DNA of 64,000 nt from Pseudomonadota bacterium. GTDB lineage: Bacteria; Pseudomonadota; Gammaproteobacteria; Burkholderiales; Burkholderiaceae_C. Positions 8,275-16,709 of this stretch are shown here, piece by piece. Position 1 is the first letter of the stretch, and each line of letters starts with the position of its first letter. The notes below the pieces were generated by a model, which worked only from the letters and a program-made list of their open reading frames with translations, was not told the DNA's origin and made no database searches. The stretch lies in NCBI GenBank assembly GCA_020161065.1, contig JAIUPH010000007.1, positions 124,001 to 188,000 of the forward strand, read 5' to 3'. The translations under genes and the position numbers were made by a program.

Positions 8275-10008
8275 TCAACTCACCAGCCCCGGATTCCCCT
8301 GCACCCCCACCAGCCGCGGCGTGTTGATGGTGCGCGGCTTGACGCGCCCGCCCTGACTCTTCAGCCAGGTCTCGACGACCTCCCACACCGGCTTGTTGCC
8401 GGCGCTGCGCGCTTCCTCGGCCACCGGGGCCCAGCCGGCCACCTTGTAGGTCTTGCCGGCTTCGATGGGCTTGCCGGCCAGGCGCATGTCGCCGATGCGG
8501 CTGCCCATCTTCTCGGCCGGCGTGCAGGTGTAGGTGAGGCCGCCCACGCGCACCATGTCGCCGCCCTGCTGGTAGTAGGGGTCGGGGTTGAAGAGGTTGT
8601 CGGCCACGTCTTCCAGCACGGTCTTGATGGTCTCGCCGCTCATCGGCGTCAGCGTGGCATAGGGGTAGGTGATGGCGAGCTGGTCCATCATCAGCTCGCG
8701 CGTGATGGCGTCGCCCGGCAATAACGTCGTTCCCCAGCGGAAGCCGGGGCTGAAGGCGATGTCGGCACCCTGCACCTCGATCAGCGCGTCGCAGATCAGC
8801 TGGTCCCAGCTGCCGTTGAAGTTGCCGCGGCGGTAGAGCAGGCCATCGGTCACCGCCAACGTTTCAGCCAACTTCTTCTCGTGGGGGGCGCGCAGCTTGG
8901 TGATCAGCGCGTCCATCGCCGGGTCGGGCGGCAACTGGTTGGCGAACACGGGCAGCAGCCGGTAGCGGAAGTCGGCCACCTTGCCGGCCTTGACCTCGAA
9001 GTCCATCACGCCCAGGAACTTGCCGTTGCTGCCGGCGTTGGTGACCAGTGTGGTGCCGCCGGCGTTCTTGACGGGCACCGCCAGCGGCACGCCGTCGTGC
9101 GTGTGGCCGCCCAGGATGGCGTCGACGCCGCGCACGCGGCTGGCCATCTTCAGGTCGACGTCCATGCCGTTGTGCGACAGCACCACCACCACCTGCGCGC
9201 CCTTGGCGCGCGCCTCGTCGGCCATCTTCTGCAGGTTCTCGTCCTGGATGCCGAAGCTCCAGTCGGCCACCAGGTAGCGCGGGTTGGCGATCGGCGTGTA
9301 CGGGAAGGCCTGGCCGATGATGGCCACCGGCACGCCGTTGATCGGGCGGATCACGTAGGGCGCGAACACGGGGTCGCCGAAGTCGGCGGTCTTGACGTTC
9401 TGGGCGACGAAGTCGACCTTGCCTTTGAAGTCGCCGTCGACGATGGCCTTGACGCGCTCCATGCCGTAGGTGAACTCCCAGTGGCCGGTCATCACGTCGA
9501 CGCCCAGCGCCAGGCAGGCGTCGACCATGTCCTGCGCGTTCGTCCACAGGCTGGTGGCGCTGCCCTGCCAGGTGTCGCCGCCGTCGAGCAGCAGCGCGCC
9601 GGGGCGGCCGGCCTTCAGCCGCTTGACCAGCGTGGCCAGGTGCGCGAAGCCGCCCACGCGGCCGAAGCGGCGCGCCGCGGTCTCGAAGTCCAGCATCGTG
9701 AAGGCATGCGCCAGCGCGCCGCCGGCGGGGATGGCGGCGGCCTTCAGCAGATGCTCGCCCACCAGGTGCGGCAGCTGGCCCTGCATGCTGCCCAGGCCGA
9801 GGTTGACGCTGGGCTCGCGGAACCACAGCGGCTTGAGTTGCGCGTGGCAGTCGGTCATGTGCAGCAGCGAGACGTTGCCGAAGCGCGGCACGTCGTACAG
9901 CGCGGCGGCGGCCTGCTGGGCGGCGGCCTCGGCGTGGCGGCCCAGCGCCATGCCGGCCACGCCGGCGGCTGACAGGACTTGCAGGAACTCGCGCTTGCTG
10001 AGGTTCAT
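8275..10008 (-). CDS. soxB: Thiosulfohydrolase SoxB
   Basis: SoxB is the periplasmic dimanganese hydrolase that releases sulfate from the cysteine S-thiosulfonate carried by SoxYZ. The 577-residue length is usual. Metallophosphatase-like motifs are present: HMTDCHAQL (Asp53, His55), GGDTWQGS, a GHWEF box, LSHNG and GGHTHDG. The N-terminus reads S-K-R-E-F-L-Q, where most SoxB proteins have a twin-arginine (RRxFLQ) Tat signal, so one arginine is replaced by lysine. It is the last gene of the sox set, separated from soxX by 74 bases that hold a hairpin. Confidence 0.97.
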   Translation of the reverse strand: MNLSKREFLQVLSAAGVAGMALGRHAEAAAQQAAAALYDVPRFGNVSLLHMTDCHAQLKPLWFREPSVNLGLGSMQGQLPHLVGEHLLKAAAIPAGGALAHAFTMLDFETAARRFGRVGGFAHLATLVKRLKAGRPGALLLDGGDTWQGSATSLWTNAQDMVDACLALGVDVMTGHWEFTYGMERVKAIVDGDFKGKVDFVAQNVKTADFGDPVFAPYVIRPINGVPVAIIGQAFPYTPIANPRYLVADWSFGIQDENLQKMADEARAKGAQVVVVLSHNGMDVDLKMASRVRGVDAILGGHTHDGVPLAVPVKNAGGTTLVTNAGSNGKFLGVMDFEVKAGKVADFRYRLLPVFANQLPPDPAMDALITKLRAPHEKKLAETLAVTDGLLYRRGNFNGSWDQLICDALIEVQGADIAFSPGFRWGTTLLPGDAITRELMMDQLAITYPYATLTPMSGETIKTVLEDVADNLFNPDPYYQQGGDMVRVGGLTYTCTPAEKMGSRIGDMRLAGKPIEAGKTYKVAGWAPVAEEARSAGNKPVWEVVETWLKSQGGRVKPRTINTPRLVGVQGNPGLVS

Positions 10009-10014
10009 GGTTCG

Positions 10015-10030
10015 ATCAGTCGAGACTGAT
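10015..10030. repeat. Small dyad in the soxB leader
   Basis: The arms ATCAGT (10015-10020) and ACTGAT (10025-10030) with a four-base loop lie seven bases upstream of the soxB ATG. It could fold in the mRNA or act as a protein site; the ribosome-binding region overlaps it. Confidence 0.35.
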
Positions 10031-10045
10031 ATTTAACGGATGAAA

Positions 10046-10066
10046 CAGCCCGCGCGCGGCGGGCTG
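10046..10066 (-). terminator. Hairpin between soxX and soxB (attenuator-like)
   Basis: Eight-base GC-rich arms CAGCCCGC and GCGGGCTG with a five-base loop are followed, in the direction of sox transcription, by TTT. It begins 17 bases after the soxX stop. The structure resembles a weak intrinsic terminator and could lower soxB expression or stabilise the upstream mRNA 3' end. Confidence 0.45.
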
Positions 10067-10082
10067 GCTGACGACCGGGTGA

Positions 10083-10736
10083 CTACTGGTTGACCGGCGA
10101 CTTGGGGTCGAGCAGCAGCGCCATCAGGTGGCGCAGCTGCGTCTCGTCGAGCAGCCCCATGTGGCCGAAGCGCGGCATGTTGGAGCAGGCGGCGTAGGCC
10201 TTGCTGTTCCACAGCTTGCCCCAGGTGTACTGCACGACGGCGGCGCTGGCCGGGGCCAGCGGATCGGCCACGCCGCGGATCTTGCCGTAGTTGTACAGGC
10301 TGGGGCCGATGGTGCCGAAACTGATCTCGGCCTTGCTGATCTGGTGGCAGTTGTAGCACTGGGCGCCGTTGTCCTTGGGCGCGGTGCTGCTGTCGGTCCA
10401 GGTCATGCCGCGGCCGTTCTGCGCCAGCTTCTCGCCTTCGCGCCAGTCGCCCAGGTAGATGCCGCCGCTGGGCCACTTGATGCCGGCCAGCGCCTCGGCC
10501 TCGATCTGCCTGGCCACGGCGGCCGGCGGCGGCTGGTCGGACGAGCAGGCGCGCTGCCCCAGGTCTTGCTGCAATCGGTCGAGCTTGGCGATGCCTTCGG
10601 CGCGGAAGGCGGCCTTGATCATCGCGCTGGCCTGGGCGTCCAGTTCGGCCGGCGGCGGCAGCGGCGGCGCCATGCTGGTGCAGCCCAGCGTCAGGGCCGC
10701 GGCGGCGGCCGTCATCCATGCGGTGCGTGCGTGCAT
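10083..10736 (-). CDS. soxX: Sulfur-oxidation c-type cytochrome SoxX
   Basis: SoxX is the small cytochrome subunit of SoxAX, which couples thiosulfate to the SoxYZ carrier cysteine in the periplasm. The start at 10736 gives 217 residues, at the long end of the family. A single heme site C127-x-x-C130-H131 is seen, with a downstream Met (M187 or M193) as probable axial ligand. The N-terminus is hydrophobic and reads TLGC at residue 19, which loosely resembles a lipoprotein cleavage site; an ordinary Sec signal is the alternative. It starts 11 bases after the soxA stop. Confidence 0.93.
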   Translation of the reverse strand: MHARTAWMTAAAAALTLGCTSMAPPLPPPAELDAQASAMIKAAFRAEGIAKLDRLQQDLGQRACSSDQPPPAAVARQIEAEALAGIKWPSGGIYLGDWREGEKLAQNGRGMTWTDSSTAPKDNGAQCYNCHQISKAEISFGTIGPSLYNYGKIRGVADPLAPASAAVVQYTWGKLWNSKAYAACSNMPRFGHMGLLDETQLRHLMALLLDPKSPVNQ

Positions 10737-10747
10737 AACCTCTGATC

Positions 10748-11557
10748 TCAGCGCTTGATGGCCGGGGCGATGGACTCGGCCCCCTTGGCGTTGACACCCA
10801 TGTAGACCCCCAGCGCCACCGTCAGGTCGGAAGCGAAGCCGGGGTACGGAAAGCGCTGCTGGCGGTAGCAGTCGTTGAGCCGCAATTGCATGCTCCACAT
10901 CTGCCCGTTGCTCACGCGGTAGGCCGGCCAGGCGGCGAAGCCGATGCCGTCGCCGGGGTTGCCGGTGAGCTTGGGCAGGTCCTGCAGGCGGATGCGCTTG
11001 CCGTCCTCGCCGTGGCACGAGGCGCACGAGAAGTCCATCGGCCCGCCGCGGAAGAAGAAGGCGCGCTTGCCCAGTTCGTAGAAGCGCCGCTCATCGGCAT
11101 GGCCTTGCGGCAGGTTGAAGCGCTGCCCGCGCGACTGGCCAGCGATCCACGTGGCCAGCGCGGTGATGTTGGCCATCTCGCCGCGGCCGAAGGGCGTCTT
11201 GATCAGCTCGGCGGCGTCGAAGCCCTGCAGCCTGGCCATGCAGCTGACCAGGCGCGACTCCACGTCCTGCACCTTGCCGGTGTCGGCAAACCAGCGCGGC
11301 AACTGCACCCAGGCGCCCTTGACGACGCCCGGGCCCAGGCCGAGGTCGCAGCGTTCGAGCGAGACCTTGTTCGGCCCGCGCGGCTGCTTCCACAGTTCTT
11401 CGCCCTTGGCTTCGAACAGCTCGGCCGGATTTCCGTCTTCCAGCATCTTGCGGTATTCGGCAATGCCGTCGGCCGTGCTTTTCTGCGCTTGCGCCGGCAT
11501 CGCGGCGGCCAGCGGCAGCGCGGCCAGCAGCGCCGCGGCGATCTTCTTCTGCTTCAT
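10748..11557 (-). CDS. soxA: Sulfur-oxidation cytochrome SoxA (monoheme type)
   Basis: SoxA is the catalytic subunit of SoxAX. The 269-residue protein has a Sec signal (KQKK start, cleavage near AQA at residue 24). The single heme motif is C178-A-S-C-H182, and the catalytic, persulfide-modified heme ligand is Cys230 in the NDCYRQQRFP motif. In diheme SoxA proteins a second CxxCH lies in the N-terminal half. Here only isolated cysteines (Cys70, Cys106) remain, so this is the monoheme form. The gene follows soxZ by 13 bases. Confidence 0.95.
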   Translation of the reverse strand: MKQKKIAAALLAALPLAAAMPAQAQKSTADGIAEYRKMLEDGNPAELFEAKGEELWKQPRGPNKVSLERCDLGLGPGVVKGAWVQLPRWFADTGKVQDVESRLVSCMARLQGFDAAELIKTPFGRGEMANITALATWIAGQSRGQRFNLPQGHADERRFYELGKRAFFFRGGPMDFSCASCHGEDGKRIRLQDLPKLTGNPGDGIGFAAWPAYRVSNGQMWSMQLRLNDCYRQQRFPYPGFASDLTVALGVYMGVNAKGAESIAPAIKR

Positions 11558-11570
11558 CGCGCGCGCTGCT

Positions 11571-11882
11571 TCAGGCGACGGTGGCTTCGTCGCTGCGCTT
11601 GTCGCCGCGGTTGTCCACCCAGTTGATGGTGATCTTGTCGCCGGCCTTGGCGCCCTTCACGTTGAACTGCAGGAAGGGGTTCTTCGCCACCGAGGGGCCC
11701 CATTGCGCGCTGAGCACGGGCTTGCCGTTGTGCAGCGCGGTGACTTCCTGGATGAACCAGGCCGGGATGACCTTGCCGGCCGAGTCCTTGCGCTGGCCGG
11801 TCTCCATCTCGTGGCTCATCAGCACGCGCACGGTGGCCTTGTCGCCGGCGGCCTGGGCGCGGATGCGCATCGGATCTGCCAT
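11571..11882 (-). CDS. soxZ: Sulfur-carrier scaffold SoxZ
   Basis: SoxZ has no active cysteine of its own; it binds SoxY to form the carrier that holds sulfur intermediates. The 103-residue protein has the typical start (MADPMRIRAQ), the central HEMETGQRKD segment and an Ig-like all-beta profile ending in WVDNRGDKR. It has no signal peptide, consistent with export piggy-backed on the Tat signal of SoxY. GGAGAT precedes the ATG. It lies 54 bases after soxY. Confidence 0.96.
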   Translation of the reverse strand: MADPMRIRAQAAGDKATVRVLMSHEMETGQRKDSAGKVIPAWFIQEVTALHNGKPVLSAQWGPSVAKNPFLQFNVKGAKAGDKITINWVDNRGDKRSDEATVA

Positions 11883-11936
11883 GTCGGGATCTCCTGTCTA
11901 ACGTTGAATATGGGTGGTCAAGCGGGCGCAGGGGCT

Positions 11937-12395
11937 TCAGCCGCCGCAGCCGCCGAGCGTGACCTTGATCTCTTTTTGCGCCACCAGCACCTTGTTGTCG
12001 GCGGTGATCGCCACCGCCATCACGTTGGACGACTGGCCCATCTTGACGCGGGTGTTGAAGTTGGGCTCGACCGCGTCGGTGACGTCGAACACCGCGGCCA
12101 GCATGTTGGGGTTCTTCTCGACCAGGATCAGCAGCCGCTTGACGCCGGCGGCCGTGCTGGCGCAGCCCACGGGCACGACGGCGCCGTTCTCGGCGATGTC
12201 GGGGCCGGTGAGCGTGACGTCCTTGCTCTCCACCGGCGCCGAGACGCCCAGCGCCTTGACCAGCTCGGGCATGGTCTTGGCTTCGAACGCGGCGGCGTTC
12301 CAGGCCGCCTGGGCCGCCGGCGGCAGCAGGCCCAGGCCGCCCAGCACGCCGGCGACGGCCGCGCTGCGCTGCAAGAGTTGGCGACGGGTTTGCAT
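11937..12395 (-). CDS. soxY: Sulfur-carrier protein SoxY
   Basis: The start at 12395 has AGGAG eight bases upstream and gives 152 residues. The N-terminus carries a Tat signal (QTRRQLLQRSA followed by a hydrophobic segment ending near AQA). The extreme C-terminus is GGCGG, the swinging arm whose cysteine (Cys150) covalently carries thiosulfate and later intermediates through the SoxAX, SoxB and SoxCD steps. This terminal motif is diagnostic. The gene follows soxD by 65 bases. Confidence 0.97.
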   Translation of the reverse strand: MQTRRQLLQRSAAVAGVLGGLGLLPPAAQAAWNAAAFEAKTMPELVKALGVSAPVESKDVTLTGPDIAENGAVVPVGCASTAAGVKRLLILVEKNPNMLAAVFDVTDAVEPNFNTRVKMGQSSNVMAVAITADNKVLVAQKEIKVTLGGCGG

Positions 12396-12460
12396 GTTCA
12401 AAGCTCCTGCGGCGCTGGCGGCCGCGGTCAGGGGATGGAAATCGAGGGCCCGGGACGGTA

Positions 12461-13624
12461 TCACTTGCGCGCGCCCTCGGTGAGCCAGCGCGCAATGGCC
12501 TTGGCATCGTCGTCGGGCAGGCTTTGGGGCGGCATCGGCACCTGGCCCCAGACACCCACCCCACCGGAGCGGATTTTGCCGGCCAGATAGGCCAGCGCGT
12601 CTGGGCGATTGCCCTGCTTGACGGCCACCTCGCGGAAGCTGGGGCCGACCAGCTTGCCGTCGACGGCGTGGCAACCCGAGCAGGCGTGCTTGCTCAGCAG
12701 CGCGGTCGGCGCGGCGGCGGCTGCGGTGGCGGCAGTCGCCGCTGGCGCCGCTGGCGCCGTCGCCGGCGCGCCGGCCGGCCGGCTGGTGTCGGCACCGTGC
12801 TGCGGGCCCACCAGGCGGTTCTGCTCGGCCAGGTTGCCGTGCGCGTTGCGCGCGAAGTCGGGCAGCATCGAGGCCAGCGTGGGCTCGGTGGCGCAGTTGC
12901 TCATGCAGGCCACGGCCTGCACGTCGGGCTTGGCGGTGCCGCCCAACGTCTGGCCCGGCCACAGCGCGTGCTGCGTGCTCATGCCCAGGCGATTGGGCAG
13001 CCGGGCCTGGGCTTCGGCGATGTTGCGGTCGGACAGCACGAAGTCGTCGGGCAGCACGCCGCCCAGGTTGAGCAGGAAGGCGGTGACGGCGTAGACCTCG
13101 TCGGGCTTCAGGCTCTTGGGCGCGTTCCAGGGCATCGCGCGGTTGATGTAGTCCCACAGCGTGGAGACGGTGGCCACCTTCATCAGCGTGGTGCGGCCGG
13201 GGAAGGCGGGGTCGTTGAGCCGCGCGACGCGGCCGCTGGCCACGTCGGCGGCCGTGGTGCCGCCGACCAGCGGCGAGAAGACCTCGTTCGATTCGCCGAA
13301 CACGCCGTGGCACATGGCGCACTTGGCTTCCCACAGGTCCTGGCCCTGCGCGACCGAGCCCTGGCCCTTGGGCAGGCCCTTGAAGTCGGGGCGCACGTCG
13401 ATGTCCCAGGCCGCGATCTCCTGCGCCGTGGCCGGGCGGCCGAGGCCGGGCAGGGCCTGCGGCGTTTGTGGCGTTTGCGGCGTTTGCGGCATCCGCGCCG
13501 CAGGCGACACCGCTGGCTTCGGCGGCTTCGGCTGCGCCTGCGCGGCAGCACCGTCGGTCAGCACGGCGGCGGCCAGCACGGCGGCGGCCAGCCCCGCGGC
13601 GCCCGTCCTAGCCCAACTGCACAT
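12461..13624 (-). CDS. soxD: Diheme cytochrome subunit SoxD of sulfane dehydrogenase
   Basis: The ATG at 13624 overlaps the soxC stop by 17 bases and is followed by a signal-peptide-like run, giving 387 residues. Two heme sites are visible: C102-A-M-C-H106 and C315-S-G-C-H319, as in SoxD, the electron-accepting subunit of SoxCD. An Ala/Pro-rich linker (about 284-307) separates the two cytochrome domains. A short in-frame PQT repeat (about 47-56) from a nine-base tandem repeat lies before the first domain. Together with SoxC it removes six electrons from carrier-bound sulfane sulfur. Confidence 0.94.
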   Translation of the reverse strand: MCSWARTGAAGLAAAVLAAAVLTDGAAAQAQPKPPKPAVSPAARMPQTPQTPQTPQALPGLGRPATAQEIAAWDIDVRPDFKGLPKGQGSVAQGQDLWEAKCAMCHGVFGESNEVFSPLVGGTTAADVASGRVARLNDPAFPGRTTLMKVATVSTLWDYINRAMPWNAPKSLKPDEVYAVTAFLLNLGGVLPDDFVLSDRNIAEAQARLPNRLGMSTQHALWPGQTLGGTAKPDVQAVACMSNCATEPTLASMLPDFARNAHGNLAEQNRLVGPQHGADTSRPAGAPATAPAAPAATAATAAAAAPTALLSKHACSGCHAVDGKLVGPSFREVAVKQGNRPDALAYLAGKIRSGGVGVWGQVPMPPQSLPDDDAKAIARWLTEGARK

Positions 13625-15032
13625 TGCGCACCTCGCCGCTTTCCTGCACCAGCCACGACTGGATGGCGTTGTTGTGGTAGATCGACCGCGTGCCGCGCAC
13701 CGCGCGCAGCTGGCGGTACGCCGGCTGCACATAACCCGTGCTGTCGGTGGCGCGGCTTTGCACGATGGCGGGCCGGCCGTCCCACACCCAGTCGATGTTG
13801 AAGCGGGTGAGGCACTTGTCCATCACCGGCTGCTCCAGCCGCGCCGGCCGCCAGTTGCGGCCGCCGTCGACCGTGACGTCGACCTTCACCACCTTGCCGC
13901 GGCCCGACCAGGCCAGGCCCGAGACGTTGTAGAAGCCGCGGTCGAGCAGCACCTGCCCGCCCGAGGGCGTGGTGACCACGCTCTTGCATTCCTGGATGCT
14001 GCTGTACTGGCGATGCAGGCCGCCGGGCATCAGGTCGATGTAGTGGATGGCCTCGTCCTTGCTGGCCCAGGGCTGGTCGCCCACCTCGATGCGGCGCAGG
14101 TACTTCACCCAGCTGACGCCCTGCACGCCGGGCACCACCAGGCGCAGCGGGTAGCCGTTCTCGGGGCGCAGCATCTCGCCGTTCTGGCCGTAGGCCAGCA
14201 GCACCTCGCCGTTTTCCACCATCTCCATCGGGATGGTGCGCGTCATCGACGAGCCGTCGGCCCCTTCGGCCAGCACGAAGCGCGCGCGCCGGTAGTCGAC
14301 GCCGCACTGGTCGAGCAGCAGGCGCAGCGGCACGCCGGTGAATTCGCTGCAGCTCAGCATGCCGTGGCTGTACTGCACGGTCGGCACCGCGACGTTGCCC
14401 CACTCCATGCCCGAGTTGGCGCCGCACTCGATGAAGTGGAAGCGGCTGGTCGACGGCATGCGCATCACTTCGTCCATCGTGAAGACCTTGGGCGTCTTCA
14501 TCAGCGACGGGTCCGAGCCGTTGAGCAGCAGCCGGTGCCGGCTGGGGTCGACGTCCCACCAGCCCTGGTGGTGGCGCTCGAAGTGCAGCCCCGCCGGCGT
14601 GACGATGCCGAACAGGCTTTGCAGCGGCGCGAACGACACCGAGGCCTGCGCCGTCTGCGTCAGGCCGGGGCTTTGCCGGCGCTGCACGTTGCTCTCGTAC
14701 TTGGAAGGCTTGCCGTAGCCGTCGGTCGCCACCGGAAGGCCCAGGCCCTTGCTGTGCTCGGGCAGGTTCAGGATGTTGGGGTCGCCGCCCTCGGTGGGCA
14801 CCGGGTTGGACGGCTGCGCCCGCGCGGCGCTGCTGGCGCCCAGCGCGGCAGCGCCGGCGGCGCCGGCCGCCCCCGCGGCGCCGGCAAAGGCGCGGCGGAT
14901 GAAGTCGCGCCGCCCAGCCTGCGCCTCGGCGAACACGGTGCGCACGCCGGCCGGGGTGATGAAGTGCTCCGGCGCCTTCAGCAGGCGGCCGGGCCTCGGG
15001 TCAGCGTCTTGGGGATTCACGGCGGCGGTCAT
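13608..15032 (-). CDS. soxC: Sulfane dehydrogenase molybdenum subunit SoxC
   Basis: This 474-residue protein of the sulfite oxidase family is the molybdopterin subunit of SoxCD. The Tat motif GRRDFIRRAF begins at residue 40 after an unusually polar leader, as in other SoxC proteins, and is followed by an Ala/Gly-rich stretch. The molybdenum-ligand cysteine is Cys203 in FIECGANSG. The C-terminal half has the Mo-co dimerisation domain. It is the first gene of soxCDYZAXB, and its presence predicts full oxidation of thiosulfate to sulfate without stored sulfur globules. A strong dyad lies 21 bases upstream of its ATG. Confidence 0.96.
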   Translation of the reverse strand: MTAAVNPQDADPRPGRLLKAPEHFITPAGVRTVFAEAQAGRRDFIRRAFAGAAGAAGAAGAAALGASSAARAQPSNPVPTEGGDPNILNLPEHSKGLGLPVATDGYGKPSKYESNVQRRQSPGLTQTAQASVSFAPLQSLFGIVTPAGLHFERHHQGWWDVDPSRHRLLLNGSDPSLMKTPKVFTMDEVMRMPSTSRFHFIECGANSGMEWGNVAVPTVQYSHGMLSCSEFTGVPLRLLLDQCGVDYRRARFVLAEGADGSSMTRTIPMEMVENGEVLLAYGQNGEMLRPENGYPLRLVVPGVQGVSWVKYLRRIEVGDQPWASKDEAIHYIDLMPGGLHRQYSSIQECKSVVTTPSGGQVLLDRGFYNVSGLAWSGRGKVVKVDVTVDGGRNWRPARLEQPVMDKCLTRFNIDWVWDGRPAIVQSRATDSTGYVQPAYRQLRAVRGTRSIYHNNAIQSWLVQESGEVRNVQLG

Positions 15033-15052
15033 TCATCTGCATCTATCAGCGA

Positions 15053-15077
15053 ATTCGCATATTACGAATATGCGAAT
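15053..15077. promoter_or_regulatory. Operator-like dyad upstream of soxC
   Basis: Perfect 11-base arms ATTCGCATATT and AATATGCGAAT flank the three-base centre ACG. It is AT-rich in an otherwise GC-rich region and lies 21-45 bases before the soxC start. The ATTC...GAAT ends resemble sites of ArsR-family persulfide sensors (SqrR, BigR) and sox repressors. No such repressor gene is in the window, so the binding protein is inferred. Confidence 0.65.
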
Positions 15078-15118
15078 CAATGCGACAGCGGGTTTGCACG
15101 GAAGTCCGCAAGATTGCC

Positions 15119-15132
15119 CCGGGTTAACCCGG
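15119..15132. repeat. 14-base perfect palindrome upstream of the helicase gene
   Basis: The sequence CCGGGTTAACCCGG is self-complementary without a spacer. It lies in the divergent soxC-helicase region, 178 bases before the helicase ATG. It may be a second regulator site or chance; no promoter hexamers could be assigned with confidence. Confidence 0.3.
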
Positions 15133-15309
15133 AAATCGACTACACTCCGCAATCCGGCCGCTTGCTGCACCTCCGCAGCCTGGCCTTCACCCCCCCATCC
15201 CCTTCGACGCTGGTCGGGCTTCGGCTCTGGCACCAGATGGACGGCCCGCTGCCTCGATCTCGAGGGCGGAGCGTCCGGTCGGCGGCGATGCCGTCGACCA
15301 GAGAAGACG

Positions 15310-16680
15310 ATGACCTTTGAATCCCTGGGCCTGCCTGCGGCCCTGAATCGTGCCGTGCAAGACGCCGGCTACAGCCAACCCACGCCCGTGCAGGCGCAAG
15401 CCGTGCCGGCCGCGCTGCAAGGCCAGGACCTGATGGTCTCGGCCAGCACCGGCAGCGGCAAGACCGCCAGCTTCGTGCTGCCCGCGCTCAACCGCGTGCT
15501 GGCCGCGCGCGGCAGCGGCCAGCGGCGCGAGAAGGGCCTGGTGCACGGCCCGCGCATCCTGGTGCTGGTGCCCACGCGCGAGCTGGCGCTGCAGGTCACC
15601 AAGGCCGTCACCACCTACGGCCGCCACGTGCAGGGCCTGCGCGTGGCCAGCATCGTGGGCGGCGTGCCCTACGGCGCGCAGCTGAAGGCCTTGCGCGGCC
15701 CGCTGGACCTGCTGATCGCCACGCCGGGCCGGTTGATGGACCACATGGCCAGCGGCAAGGCGGTGCTGGCGCACGTCGAGCTGCTGGTGCTGGACGAGGC
15801 CGACCGCATGCTCGACATGGGCTTCATCGAAGACATCCACCACATCGCCGCCGCGCTGCCGGCGGCGCGCCAGACGCTGATGACCAGCGCCACCTTCGCC
15901 GGCGCCGTGGGCCACATGGCCAGCGAGCTGATGCGCGAGCCGCGGCGCATCGAGGTCGACTCGCACACCCAGGCGCATGCCGACATCGAGCAGCGCCTGC
16001 ACTGGGCCGACGACCTGCGCCACAAGAACGCGCTGCTGGACCACATCCTCACCGAGCGCAGCGTGGAGCAGGCGGTGGTCTTCACCAGCACCCAGCGCGA
16101 CGCCGACTGGCTGGCCGACCGCCTGGCCGAGATGGGCCATTCGGTGGCCGCGCTGCACGGCGGCATGCCGCAGGGCCGGCGCAACCGCGTGCTGGAAGGC
16201 CTGCGCCGGCGCCAGTTGCGCGTGCTGGTGGCCACCGACGTGGCGGCGCGCGGCATCGACGTGCCGGGCATCAGCCACGTCATCAACTACGGCCTGCCGA
16301 TGAAGGCCGAGGACTACGTGCACCGCATCGGCCGCACCGGCCGCGCCGGCCGCTCGGGCCTGGCGGTGACGCTGGCCGAGCGCCGCGACGCCGGCATGAT
16401 CCAGCGCATCCAGCGCTTCACGACGCAGCGCATTCCGCCGGCGACGATCAGCGGGCTGGAGCCGCGCGTGCCCGAGCCGGCGCCGCAGCAGCGCCCGCGG
16501 CCCCACGGCAAGGCGTTCGGCAAGCCCTTCGACAAGTCATTCGGCAACAAGTCATTCGGCAACAAGCCTTTCGGCGCGCGGCCGCAGGGCGACGGGCAAC
16601 ACAAGCCCTTCGCGCCCGGCCGCGGCGCCCCGCGCGGTGCCGGCGGCGCCAAGCCGGCGCCGCGCGCGCGGCCGCGCTGA
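15310..16680 (+). CDS. rhlE: DEAD-box ATP-dependent RNA helicase, RhlE type
   Basis: The 456-residue protein has every DEAD-box motif in order: Q motif (PTPVQAQAVP), Walker A ASTGSGKT (45-52), PTRELALQ, TPGRL, DEAD (162-165), SAT, then ATDVAARGID and HRIGRTGRAG in the second RecA-like domain. The tail after about residue 380 is rich in Arg, Lys, Pro, Gly and Phe and includes a 15-base tandem repeat (16534-16563) that encodes KSFGN twice; such tails bind RNA. The role is RNA remodelling in ribosome assembly or mRNA decay. It is divergent from sox and convergent with the FKBP gene. Confidence 0.92.
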   Translation: MTFESLGLPAALNRAVQDAGYSQPTPVQAQAVPAALQGQDLMVSASTGSGKTASFVLPALNRVLAARGSGQRREKGLVHGPRILVLVPTRELALQVTKAVTTYGRHVQGLRVASIVGGVPYGAQLKALRGPLDLLIATPGRLMDHMASGKAVLAHVELLVLDEADRMLDMGFIEDIHHIAAALPAARQTLMTSATFAGAVGHMASELMREPRRIEVDSHTQAHADIEQRLHWADDLRHKNALLDHILTERSVEQAVVFTSTQRDADWLADRLAEMGHSVAALHGGMPQGRRNRVLEGLRRRQLRVLVATDVAARGIDVPGISHVINYGLPMKAEDYVHRIGRTGRAGRSGLAVTLAERRDAGMIQRIQRFTTQRIPPATISGLEPRVPEPAPQQRPRPHGKAFGKPFDKSFGNKSFGNKPFGARPQGDGQHKPFAPGRGAPRGAGGAKPAPRARPR

Positions 16681-16709
16681 TCGTTGGTCCGACCGCGGTC
16701 AGTCCGCGC

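Noticed and set aside
13440-13500. Nine-base tandem repeat in soxD as a possible regulatory repeat
   Set aside because: It lies in frame within the coding sequence before the first heme domain, and simply encodes a short PQT linker.
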